Source: Rhodococcus rhodnii (GTDB taxonomy: Bacteria > Actinomycetota > Actinomycetes > Mycobacteriales > Pseudonocardiaceae). From it: 64,000 bases of DNA. Shown here one piece after another: positions 1 to 7,365 of this stretch. The stretch's first letter is position 1. Every line of letters begins with the position of its first letter. The notes under the pieces are model-generated. The model saw only the letters and a program-made list of their open reading frames with translations. It made no database searches and was not told where the DNA came from. The stretch spans positions 423,894 through 487,893 of the forward strand of contig JOAA01000007.1 in the NCBI GenBank assembly GCA_000720375.1, given 5' to 3'. Made by a program: the position numbers and the translations under genes.

Positions 1-839
1 AAGTACGACGGCACGTTCGTCGCGCCACCGGGCCCACCGCGGGTCAGCACGTAGATCGGCCCGAACACCTTCAACGCGGCGATCGTGCACGTCAGCAACA
101 CCACAAAGATCTCCGGCCGAATCTGCGGCACGGTCACGTGCCAGAACCTGCCCCACCACGACGCGCCGTCCAACTCGGCCGCCTCGTACAGTGACGGATC
201 CGCCCGCTGCATCCCGGCCATGAAGATCACCACCGGATAGCCGACCTGGATCCACAACAGCACCCCCATCACGCTCCACAGCGCGACATCCGGATCGCCC
301 AGCCAGTTCTGGCCCAGCTCGCCGAGTCCCACGGCGCCGAGGAACTCGTTCAACGCCCCCTGTGGAGCCAGAATCCAGCTCCACACGATCCCCGCCACCG
401 CGATCGGCAGCACCTGCGGCAGGTAGATGCACGCCCGCAGCACGCTCGCCGACCTCGGCCCGAACCGCTTGCCGATGACGTCGAACAACGCGGCCGCAAT
501 GACCAGCCCCGCCATTGTCGGCAGAATGGCCATCGCCACCACGAGCCCGACGTTGTTCCGGAACGACGACCAGAACGTCTCGTCGCCGAACAGCCGCGTG
601 TAGTTGTCCAGTCCGGTCCACTTCGGATCCCCGACGCCCTGCCACTGCGTGAAGCTGATGCCGATGTTCATCACGAACGGCACCACGATCACCGCGATCA
701 GCAGCAGCGCGCCCGGGATCAGGAAGAGCAGATAGGACGCCTCCCGCCGTACCCTCAACGTGGATTTCGGAGTGCCCAATGCTGCTTTCGGGGCAGCAGC
801 AGGCGCTGCCATGAGGGCATGTTCGCCTTGCCGGTTCAT
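1..839 (-). CDS. Sugar ABC transporter permease (MalF/UgpA type), 3' end beyond window
   Basis: Inner-membrane permease of a carbohydrate ABC importer. Translating the minus strand from the ATG at 839 gives an N-terminal tail followed by a first membrane segment (LLFLIPGALLLIAVIVVP). Further hydrophobic helices follow, then the cytoplasmic loop that contacts the ATPase, the EAA motif (EAAELDGASWWGRFWHVTVP), near residue 225. The reading frame is still open at base 1, so the C-terminus is missing. The start overlaps the stop of the upstream binding protein by 4 bp (ATGA), so the two are translationally coupled. A second permease would be expected just outside the window. Family is certain; the sugar is not visible, although the neighbouring glucanase and monooxygenase suggest plant-derived oligosaccharides. 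Confidence 0.93.
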   Translation of the reverse strand, partial: MNRQGEHALMAAPAAAPKAALGTPKSTLRVRREASYLLFLIPGALLLIAVIVVPFVMNIGISFTQWQGVGDPKWTGLDNYTRLFGDETFWSSFRNNVGLVVAMAILPTMAGLVIAAALFDVIGKRFGPRSASVLRACIYLPQVLPIAVAGIVWSWILAPQGALNEFLGAVGLGELGQNWLGDPDVALWSVMGVLLWIQVGYPVVIFMAGMQRADPSLYEAAELDGASWWGRFWHVTVPQIRPEIFVVLLTCTIAALKVFGPIYVLTRGGPGGATNVPSY

Positions 840-2116
840 TTGCCGACGTTCGCCAGGTTCTCCTGGTAGGGCTTGGCTATCTCGTCCATCACCTGATGCG
901 GCGTGGCCGTGCCGGTGATCAGCTTCTGCACCGCCGAGACCTGTACGTCGTAGTAGCCGGGCGCGGGCCAGTCCGGATAGAACGCCAACCGGTCCTGCGC
1001 GACCAACGTCTTGAAGTTCTCCGCCACCTCCTTCAACTGCGGCGCGGCACTCGACGGCGAGCCAGTGTCCACAAGGGGCACACCGCCCGCATCACGGAGC
1101 TTGTCCTGAATCTGCGGCGACATCGTGATCTGGATGAAGTCGTACGCCAGATCCTTGTTCTTCGACCCCGTCGGAACCACCCACATGTTGCCCGCCGACC
1201 CGGCGGTCATGCCGGGCCACAGGACCGATCCCCACTGGAAGCTCTTGATCCCGGCCGCCAGCCTGCCGTACCACCAGCTGCCGCTGATCATGATCGGGTG
1301 CTTGCCCTGCATGAACGAGATGCCCATGTCCTCGGCCTTCACCCCGGCCGAGTCCTTGCTGATGTACTTCTTGTCCACCCAGTCGGCGAACGTGCTGGCG
1401 CCGTACATCCATGCCGCGTCATGGAAATCCACCGGGCCGGTGTACCGCTGGAACCGGTCCACCCAGCCACGGTTCGCCTTCGACAACGCCAGCTGGTACA
1501 TGATCTGGTGCGCCGGATACTCCGCACCGCCAACCGCAAGCGGCGTGACGCCCGCGGCGACGAACTTGTCCATCGCCGCGCTCAGCTCCGCAATCGTGGT
1601 CGGCACCGCGATGCCCTGCTGAGCGAACATGTCCTTGTTGTAGAAGACCATCACGTACTCGGCGTAGTTCGGCACACCGAACCACTTGCCCGACCCCATC
1701 ACGCCTTTCTCGTCGTAACGAGCCGTGGTCTGGATTCCCGGGCTGAGGTTCTTGTCCCAGCCGCGCTTGGTCACCTCGTCACTGATGTCGGTCAGCAGAC
1801 CCTGCTTGGACAACAGGCCAGCGGTGGCGTTGCCCTTGTTGTACTCCAGGACATCCGGTGCGTCGCTCGAGTTCAGCACCATCGGAGCGGTTTTCTGGAT
1901 CTGCTCGAACCCCTTCTCCTCGAAGACCACCTTCACCCCGGGATGTGTGGCCTCGAACTGCTTGATCGCCTCGGCCCACGCCACCCCCATCGCACTGTCC
2001 GGGCCCTCGTAGTGCCAGAGCTTCAACGTCCTCGGGCCGTCGGCCTGGTCACCTGACCCACACCCGCTGGTCACCAGCACGGCCGCCATGGCCGCGGCCA
2101 GAACTCGCTTGGACAT
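836..2116 (-). CDS. Extracellular sugar-binding lipoprotein of ABC importer
   Basis: Substrate-binding protein (family 1 solute-binding type), 426 aa, usual length for the family. The N-terminus is a lipoprotein signal with lipobox VTSGC, so the mature protein is anchored by a diacylated cysteine on the outer face of the membrane. The body shows the typical start of these proteins (LKLWHYEGPDSA), a mid-protein FYNKDMFAQQGI segment and the SGSWWYG region of the sugar-binding lobes. The start has a strong ribosome site (GGAGGGG) 8 bases upstream. It is first in an operon with the permease and carries a LacI-type palindrome upstream. Specificity cannot be read from sequence. Confidence 0.93.
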   Translation of the reverse strand: MSKRVLAAAMAAVLVTSGCGSGDQADGPRTLKLWHYEGPDSAMGVAWAEAIKQFEATHPGVKVVFEEKGFEQIQKTAPMVLNSSDAPDVLEYNKGNATAGLLSKQGLLTDISDEVTKRGWDKNLSPGIQTTARYDEKGVMGSGKWFGVPNYAEYVMVFYNKDMFAQQGIAVPTTIAELSAAMDKFVAAGVTPLAVGGAEYPAHQIMYQLALSKANRGWVDRFQRYTGPVDFHDAAWMYGASTFADWVDKKYISKDSAGVKAEDMGISFMQGKHPIMISGSWWYGRLAAGIKSFQWGSVLWPGMTAGSAGNMWVVPTGSKNKDLAYDFIQITMSPQIQDKLRDAGGVPLVDTGSPSSAAPQLKEVAENFKTLVAQDRLAFYPDWPAPGYYDVQVSAVQKLITGTATPHQVMDEIAKPYQENLANVGK

Positions 2117-2169
2117 TCAGAACCCCTCCAGTGATCATCGAATCGCTTCGACTCCGATGGCTGCGCGCT

Positions 2170-2183
2170 TGTTAGCGCTAACA
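2170..2183. promoter_or_regulatory. LacI-family operator before the sugar ABC operon
   Basis: Perfect 14-bp palindrome TGTTAGCGCTAACA, 53 bp upstream of the binding-protein start. It has the central GCGC-type dyad of LacI-family sites. Repression relieved by an imported sugar is the known behaviour of such regulators. No LacI gene lies in the window, so the regulator is elsewhere. Confidence 0.75.
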
Positions 2184-2215
2184 TTCGTGCGGCGAAAGCA
2201 CCTGTTCCACGTCCC

Positions 2216-2911
2216 TCAGGACGTGGAGACGGAGTAGCTGTTGGTGGTGAAGTTCATCCCGCCTGCCGACGAGGTGATCTCGAAGCCGAACTGGACGTCA
2301 TTGATGGTCACGTCGCCGTACCAGCCCCGGTTGCGGATCCAGTTCATCACCGCGAGCACATCGACTGAACCGGAATTCGTGTTGGACGTCCGCAGGAAGG
2401 AGAACACGGCGTTGGACCCGTTGCTACCCCGGTAGACATCCCAGGTGTGGCCGCCAACGGTCGCCGTGGTCTGTTTCGACCCGATCGGCCCCACAGCGCC
2501 CTGCTTGTTCATCCACAACATGATCTCGTAGTCGTGGCCGTTCACCCAGATGTCGTAAGCCGTCGCATACGAGCCGGCATTCGGCCGGGACACGTTGAAA
2601 CTGCTGTTCAGGTTCCGCACGGTGCTCAGTTGCCGTCCGATGGTGCGACCGACGTGCGGATAGGACTTCACACCGCCGGTGTTGGGATGATCAGCCCAGA
2701 CTCCCCAGTTGCTGTACGAGTTCGCCCAGATCGTCTGGGGCCCGTGACCACTGCCCCATATGTTGTTACGGACGATGTAGCCACCGTTGGACCAGGTCCC
2801 CCACCTGTCCGATGAGGACCAGGCAGCAGCCTGCGCCGCCCCCGCCGGTGCGAGGGTGACGACAAGAACCGCGGCGATTCCGCATACCAACGAACGTAGT
2901 GGATTGCGCAT
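2216..2911 (-). CDS. Secreted GH12 endoglucanase / xyloglucanase
   Basis: Glycoside hydrolase family 12, 231 aa from the ATG at 2911. That start is chosen because it begins a clean signal peptide (hydrophobic stretch, cleavage near AAQA-AAW, residue 28-30); upstream in-frame residues do not look like protein. The catalytic nucleophile is Glu129 in the HDYEIMLW motif and the acid/base is Glu211 in QFGFEI, both in the family positions. It is a single catalytic domain with no carbohydrate-binding module. It would cleave internal beta-1,4-glucan bonds in cellulose or xyloglucan outside the cell. Its stop codon lies inside a short hairpin (2207-2226). The promoter carries its own LacI-type operator. 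Confidence 0.92.
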   Translation of the reverse strand: MRNPLRSLVCGIAAVLVVTLAPAGAAQAAAWSSSDRWGTWSNGGYIVRNNIWGSGHGPQTIWANSYSNWGVWADHPNTGGVKSYPHVGRTIGRQLSTVRNLNSSFNVSRPNAGSYATAYDIWVNGHDYEIMLWMNKQGAVGPIGSKQTTATVGGHTWDVYRGSNGSNAVFSFLRTSNTNSGSVDVLAVMNWIRNRGWYGDVTINDVQFGFEITSSAGGMNFTTNSYSVSTS

Positions 2912-2961
2912 GGATGGGTTCCTTCCGAGCGTCTTTGCACGGATACGCAGGGTCGCGCGTT

Positions 2962-3005
2962 GAAGCGCTTCGACGAATATGCCACCCACCGAACACACTG
3001 GTCAA
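2962..3005 (-). promoter_or_regulatory. Promoter and LacI-type operator of the GH12 gene
   Basis: Reading the minus strand, TTGACC (3000-3005) and CATATT (2976-2981) are separated by 18 bp. The palindrome GAAGCGCTTC (2962-2971) lies immediately downstream of the -10, where a repressor would block initiation. The half-site differs from that of the ABC operon. Confidence 0.65.
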
Positions 3006-3376
3006 GACCCGTCCAGCCCGGACCCCACCCTGCACCAGATGGACAGTCCAATGCCCAGACTAATCCAATGTAGACTTACAGTCCGCGCACCTGAGACCGG
3101 CAACGCCGACTTCAACCCGCGCCAAACCCTGCCACGCGTCACAACCAGTGTCGATCAACCGATGCTCCACAAGAGACGATCGACTGAAGCACCAGCCCTT
3201 CCCGATCCCGTCGACGCGGCCTGCACTGGATCGGTGAAGGCACGCCGGGCGCGGCCGGGCTCGTCGCGGCCCTCCGCACGGCCACGCTCAGCTTGCCCAT
3301 CATCAACCGGAGGCGCCCGCCCCGGACGGCGTGCTCATCACGACCCACTGCGCGCCGCAGGTGAAAGCTGAGCCTC
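3006..3376. other. Intergenic region with possible gene debris
   Basis: No intact gene is supported here. On the plus strand around 3220-3377 two short protein-like stretches in different frames (LHWIGEGTPGAAGLVAALRT, then PDGVLITTHCAPQVKAEPP) read like the end of a degraded coding sequence. I could not assign them to a family. Confidence 0.3.
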
Positions 3377-3817
3377 CTAGTCGACACTCGCGGCTTGTTC
3401 CGAACGCTCCTTGAGCGCCCGGTTCATGTCATGAAACCCCTGCTCTGCCCACTTGATCGTCTTGTCGATGAAGGGCACGGCCAAGCCCCGGAAGTACTCG
3501 CGCTGCAGCAGCGTCGTGCCCGTCCCCTCAGGCTCGAGGATGAACTCGTGCTGACCGCTCAAGATGATCCGGTTCAGCGTGATCCCCTCCCAGCGCAAAT
3601 GCCTCCCAGGCTCCGCGATCCGCACCGTCGGCCGGACCCGCGTCGCCTTGTCACCGGGCAGCTGGAACATGAAGTCGAGTGTGCTGCCGACGACCGCACT
3701 GCCTGCCCCTTTGATGACGAACGGGTTCCACTCCTGGTAGGCCTCGAAGTCCACGATCGACGCCCAGACCACGTCCGGCTTGGCCGCAATCCCGATCGAG
3801 CTCTCGATGATCCGCAT
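3377..3817 (-). CDS. SRPBCC-fold (START/polyketide-cyclase-like) protein
   Basis: Small helix-grip-fold protein, 146 aa. The start at 3817 (MRIIESSIGIAA) is chosen because GGGGAG lies just upstream and it matches the usual beginning of the family; the longer frame adds 37 unlikely residues. The features are an N-terminal strand ending in AAKPDVVWASIVDFEAYQEWNPF, the central ARVRPTVRI-type strands, and the C-terminal long helix (FIDKTIKWAEQGFHDMNRAL) that closes the hydrophobic pocket. Members bind lipids or other hydrophobic ligands or act as aromatases/cyclases; the ligand here is unknown. It is a single gene with no obvious operon partner. Confidence 0.85.
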   Translation of the reverse strand: MRIIESSIGIAAKPDVVWASIVDFEAYQEWNPFVIKGAGSAVVGSTLDFMFQLPGDKATRVRPTVRIAEPGRHLRWEGITLNRIILSGQHEFILEPEGTGTTLLQREYFRGLAVPFIDKTIKWAEQGFHDMNRALKERSEQAASVD

Positions 3818-4031
3818 TTCACTCCCCGTGGACAGACAGTTGACGGTCCCACCCCACCAAAGATCACCGACAGATGCCAAGCAACCGGACACAGCATGGC
3901 TGACGTGCGCCAAGTTTCCCCTTGACATCGCGAAGACCTCCCCCTGCGTGCCAGATCAGGCACATGATCGTCCACATCGGACTCACCAGGTGCGACAGCT
4001 GGCGGTCTGCCAGAGATGACTCAATGTGCCA

Positions 4032-4084
4032 TTGCAGTTTCGGTCGGTAGCGGATAACCTGGTGCCGATCTGGGAGCGCTCCCA
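4032..4084 (+). promoter_or_regulatory. Promoter with CebR-type operator before the AA10 gene
   Basis: TTGCAG (4032-4037) and TAACCT (4055-4060) are spaced by 17 bp. The 14-bp perfect palindrome TGGGAGCGCTCCCA (4071-4084) follows about 10 bp after the -10. This is the sequence described for CebR, the cello-oligosaccharide-responsive LacI-family repressor of Streptomyces. The position fits direct repression and cellobiose/cellotriose induction. Confidence 0.82.
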
Positions 4085-4120
4085 GATTCGCATCGATCAG
4101 CCAGAGACGGAGGCTCAACC

Positions 4121-4774
4121 ATGCGTATACGCACCTCCGGGTCCGTTGCGAGACGGCGCGGCATCCTGGCACTGGTCATCGCGCTGGCAAGCCTGTTCAT
4201 CTGGACCCCGACGGCTTCGGCCCACGGCACCATCGTCAGCCCTGCCACGCGTGCCTACCAATGCTGGAAAACCTGGGGCAACAACCACACCAACCCTGCT
4301 ATGCAGCAACAAGATCCCATGTGCTGGCAAGCCTTCCAGGCGAACCCAGACACCATGTGGAACTGGATGAGCGCCCTTCGAGACGGTCTTCGCGGCAACT
4401 TCCAAGGATCGACCCCTGACGGACAGTTGTGCAGCAACGGTCTCGCGCGCAACAACTCGCTGAACACCCTCGGACAGTGGAAGACCACCAACATCAGCAA
4501 CAACTTCACGATGCACCTGTACGACCAAGCAAGCCACGGTGCCGACTACTTCCGCGTCTACGTCAGCAAGAACGGGTTCAACCCGGCCACTCAGCGCCTC
4601 GGTTGGGGAAACCTCGACTTCATCACCCAGACGGGCAGATACCCGCCGGCCAAGGACATCACGTTCAACGTGCAGACCTCTGGCTACAGAGGACACCACG
4701 TCATCTTCACCATCTGGCAGGCCTCGCACCTCGACCAGACCTACATGTGGTGCAGTGACGTGAACTTCGGCTGA
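4121..4774 (+). CDS. AA10 lytic polysaccharide monooxygenase, single domain
   Basis: Copper-dependent secreted oxidase that breaks glycosidic bonds in crystalline polysaccharide. It has 217 aa, with a signal peptide ending TASA at residue 34. Cleavage exposes His35 (HGTIVSPATRAYQCW), which with His139 (DQASHGADYFRVYVSK) forms the copper histidine brace. The length and the ASHGADYF motif resemble cellulose-active Streptomyces AA10 enzymes, but no binding module follows. A CebR-type operator upstream and a neighbouring GH12 glucanase support a cellulose role. Substrate (cellulose versus chitin) is inferred, not proven. A strong hairpin terminator follows. Confidence 0.95.
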   Translation: MRIRTSGSVARRRGILALVIALASLFIWTPTASAHGTIVSPATRAYQCWKTWGNNHTNPAMQQQDPMCWQAFQANPDTMWNWMSALRDGLRGNFQGSTPDGQLCSNGLARNNSLNTLGQWKTTNISNNFTMHLYDQASHGADYFRVYVSKNGFNPATQRLGWGNLDFITQTGRYPPAKDITFNVQTSGYRGHHVIFTIWQASHLDQTYMWCSDVNFG

Positions 4775-4791
4775 CCATTGCCAAGCACCTT

Positions 4792-4822
4792 GCCCGGCGC
4801 TGGCCGAAACAGCGCCGGGCTT
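4792..4822 (+). terminator. Hairpin terminator after the AA10 gene
   Basis: Perfect 11-bp stem GCCCGGCGCTG / CAGCGCCGGGC (4792-4802 and 4810-4820) with a 7-nt loop, 18 bp after the AA10 stop. It is followed only by TT, so it is a GC-rich actinomycete-type terminator. Confidence 0.75.
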
Positions 4823-4941
4823 CCGGTGGCCCGGGCCATTGCCGTACTTGATCGGTCAACCCCTTGACCGGACGAACACAACGGCGAAGCGTGGCCGACG
4901 GGCCCGGTCGGGGGCACCGGGCAACACTGGGGTGTGTTGTT

Positions 4942-6396
4942 GTGGTACGGCACGGTTTTGCCGCAGTTTGCCTGAGCGTGGTGGTCGGCACCGGTCTGGT
5001 TGTCCCGACGGCCGCAGCGGATGAGTCCAATGGCTCGGTGGGCCGGACGGTGTACGTCACCACCAGCGGGCGCAACTTCACCGAGACCGGACCGCACAAC
5101 GTCTCGGTCTACACAGTCGGCCAGGGCGGCGCCCTTGATCCGCTAGGCGACCCGGTGGCGACCGGAGCGGGAGCACGAGGGATCGTGTTCACCCCGAACG
5201 GCAAGTACGCCTTCGTTGTGGCGCTTGAAGAGAACACGGTTTACCCCTACGCCGTCGCCAGCGATGGCGGGCTTGTCCGCAATGGCCAGCCGGTGGAGAC
5301 TGGCGGCGACACGCCGGTCGGAATCGCCATGGCCCCGGACGGCCGGACACTCTACGTCGCAAATCTGTTGTCCGAACCATTCGGGACCGTGACGGTTTTC
5401 GCCGTCCACCCAAACGGAACGCTTGCCCGGCGCGGTAATCCAGTTCCCACGGGCTTTCCTGAAGCCAGGAACGTGGCGGTGAGCCCGGACGGCCGTTTCC
5501 TGTTCGTGAGCCACGGTGTTCCGGGCGACGTGGATCCGGACGTGATCGTCACGTTCGTGATCCGTCCAGATGGGACACTGGGTGCAGCCCGGCCGCCGGT
5601 GCCGATCGGCGCGGCGGGCGGCGGGATCGGCATCACGCCCAACGGCGTCTTCTTGTACGTCGTATGTCTGGAAACCGATGACGTCCATGGGTTCCGGATC
5701 GGGTACGACGGCTCGCTCACTCCGGTGCCAGGTTCACCATTCCCGGCGCCGAGGACGCCCGAAGGTGTAGCGGTCACGCCCGACGGTGGCCACCTCTACG
5801 TCGCCAGTGTCGCTACCCGTCCGGTGCACACGCCGGAGGAAGACGGTGTGTGGACCTTCTCCATAGACGACAAGGGAACGCTGCACCGCGTCCAGTCCCG
5901 CGTCGAGGCAGGTGTCGGTCCGGTCGGGATCAGCACGACGCCCGACGGAAAGTGGCTGTACGTCAGCAACTTCTTCAGCAACAACGTATCCGGGTTCGCT
6001 ATCGAGCCCACGCCCGTACCACGCGAGGTCGCCGGCTCACCCTTCCCGGCGAACGGCATCGGACCAGCCTTCGACTCGGTCGCGGTCCTGCCCAACCAGG
6101 GACCGACAGCGTCGTTCACCGCGATCCCAGGCCGTACAACCAGGTTCGACGCCACCGGCTCACGGGACCGAGACGGCAAAATCGCCCGCTACGACTGGGA
6201 CTTCGGCGATGGCACCACTCTGCGCGACGGCGGTCCCAAGCCGGAACACGTCTACGACCGACCAGGTGTCTTCGTGGTCAAGCTGGTGGTCACCGATGAC
6301 GAAGGCTGCTCGGTACGTCAGGTGTTCACCGGCCGCACGGCGCTCTGCAACGGCTCGTCCGCAGCCCGCGCGTCCAAGTCTGTCGTCGTCAGCTGA
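4942..6396 (+). CDS. Secreted YVTN/lactonase-like beta-propeller protein with PKD domain
   Basis: Exported protein of about 484 aa. The GTG at 4942 (after GGGG at 4930-4933) is preferred because it starts a compact signal peptide cleaved after PTAAA; an ATG at 4864 would add 26 residues. The body is a seven-bladed-type propeller with repeated blade motifs (TPNGKYAFVV, APDGRTLYVAN, SPDGRFLFVSH, TPNGVFLYVV, TPDGGHLYVAS, TPDGKWLYVSN), as in 6-phosphogluconolactonase-like folds. A C-terminal PKD domain (RYDWDFGDGT, then YDRPGVFVVKLVVTDDEG) follows from about residue 400 and is normally an adhesion or spacer module. Two cysteines near the end may form a disulfide. Substrate unknown; enzymatic activity is not implied by the fold. 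Confidence 0.85.
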   Translation: MVRHGFAAVCLSVVVGTGLVVPTAAADESNGSVGRTVYVTTSGRNFTETGPHNVSVYTVGQGGALDPLGDPVATGAGARGIVFTPNGKYAFVVALEENTVYPYAVASDGGLVRNGQPVETGGDTPVGIAMAPDGRTLYVANLLSEPFGTVTVFAVHPNGTLARRGNPVPTGFPEARNVAVSPDGRFLFVSHGVPGDVDPDVIVTFVIRPDGTLGAARPPVPIGAAGGGIGITPNGVFLYVVCLETDDVHGFRIGYDGSLTPVPGSPFPAPRTPEGVAVTPDGGHLYVASVATRPVHTPEEDGVWTFSIDDKGTLHRVQSRVEAGVGPVGISTTPDGKWLYVSNFFSNNVSGFAIEPTPVPREVAGSPFPANGIGPAFDSVAVLPNQGPTASFTAIPGRTTRFDATGSRDRDGKIARYDWDFGDGTTLRDGGPKPEHVYDRPGVFVVKLVVTDDEGCSVRQVFTGRTALCNGSSAARASKSVVVS

Positions 6397-6440
6397 GCCG
6401 GCGTGAACCGTGTGATCTGGTCGCGCACACTTCAGGTATA

Positions 6441-6460
6441 AGTAACTATCTAGTACGTTC
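6441..6460. promoter_or_regulatory. TetR-type operator, copy 1 (shikimate dehydrogenase promoter)
   Basis: AGTAACTATCTAGTACGTTC lies 5 bp before the start codon and just after a TATAAG -10-like hexamer (6436-6441). The same element occurs at 9149-9168 (19 of 20 identical, opposite strand) and 10222-10241 (17 of 20). All three sit before genes of the same pathway and one also precedes the TetR gene. Confidence 0.8.
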
Positions 6461-6465
6461 ATAGC

Positions 6466-7365
6466 ATGGTGAAGAGTAGGGGCGTGCCGGAACGACACGA
6501 CAACAAGCGATTCCTGGTCGGCCTCGTCGGTGCGGGGATCGAGACGTCACTGACTCCGCCGCTGCACGAACGCGAAGCGGACGAACTGGGACTGCGCTAC
6601 CTCTACCGCACGCTCGACCTGACCACCCTCGGGCTGCCGCCGGAAAGCATCGGCGAACTGCTGGCAGCCGCCAAGCTGTCGGGTTACGACGGACTCAACA
6701 TCACCCACCCGTGCAAGCAGCTCGTGCTCGACCATCTCGACGACCTCTCCCCCGAAGCCGATGCCCTGCACGCCGTCAACACGGTGGTCTTCGCCGACGG
6801 CAAAACCATCGGCCACAACACGGATCTCTCCGGCTTTGCCCGCAACCTCGCATTGGGCCTGCCCGATGTTTCGCTCGACAGGGTGGTTCTGCTCGGTGCG
6901 GGCGGGGCGGGCGCAGCTGCGGCACACGCCTTGCTGACCATGGGTGCCGGGACTGTCCACGTCTTCGACACCGAGTGGGAGCGCGGCGACGTGCTGGCCC
7001 GCTCACTGCGCAGCCGCTTCGATGCTGACCGGGCCGTGACGGGACGCGTCGACGACGATCTGCCGCGCGCCCTACGTAAAGCCGATGGACTCGTGCACGC
7101 GACACCGACGGGAATGGCCGCGTACCCGGGACTTCCCTTGCCCGCCAATCTGATCGAGCCGCATCTGTGGGTCGCCGATGTGGTGTACCGGCCGCTGAAC
7201 ACGGAACTGCTGATGACCGCGCGGGCCAAGGGGTGCCGGGTTCTCGACGGCGGCGGCATGGTCGTTTTCCAGGCGGCCGACGCGTTCCGGCTCTTCACTG
7301 GGCGGGAACCCGACATCGCCCGGATGGTGCGCCACTTCGGCGAGCTCACCCGTGCGTCAGCCTGA
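6466..7365 (+). CDS. Quinate/shikimate dehydrogenase (AroE family, QsuD-like)
   Basis: Oxidises shikimate (and probably quinate) to the 3-dehydro acids in the cytoplasm. It has 299 aa. The substrate domain shows NITHPCK (catalytic Lys84), VNTVV and HNTD (Asp120). The Rossmann part shows GAGGAGAAAAHAL at 144. The second strand ends VFDTE, with Asp168 where NADP enzymes carry NRT-type residues, so NAD+ use and a catabolic role are likely. Neighbours agree: the dehydratase for its product, a permease and a shared operator. Its 3' end overlaps the convergent dehydratase gene by 20 bp. The biosynthetic AroE is expected elsewhere in the genome. Confidence 0.9.
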   Translation: MVKSRGVPERHDNKRFLVGLVGAGIETSLTPPLHEREADELGLRYLYRTLDLTTLGLPPESIGELLAAAKLSGYDGLNITHPCKQLVLDHLDDLSPEADALHAVNTVVFADGKTIGHNTDLSGFARNLALGLPDVSLDRVVLLGAGGAGAAAAHALLTMGAGTVHVFDTEWERGDVLARSLRSRFDADRAVTGRVDDDLPRALRKADGLVHATPTGMAAYPGLPLPANLIEPHLWVADVVYRPLNTELLMTARAKGCRVLDGGGMVVFQAADAFRLFTGREPDIARMVRHFGELTRASA

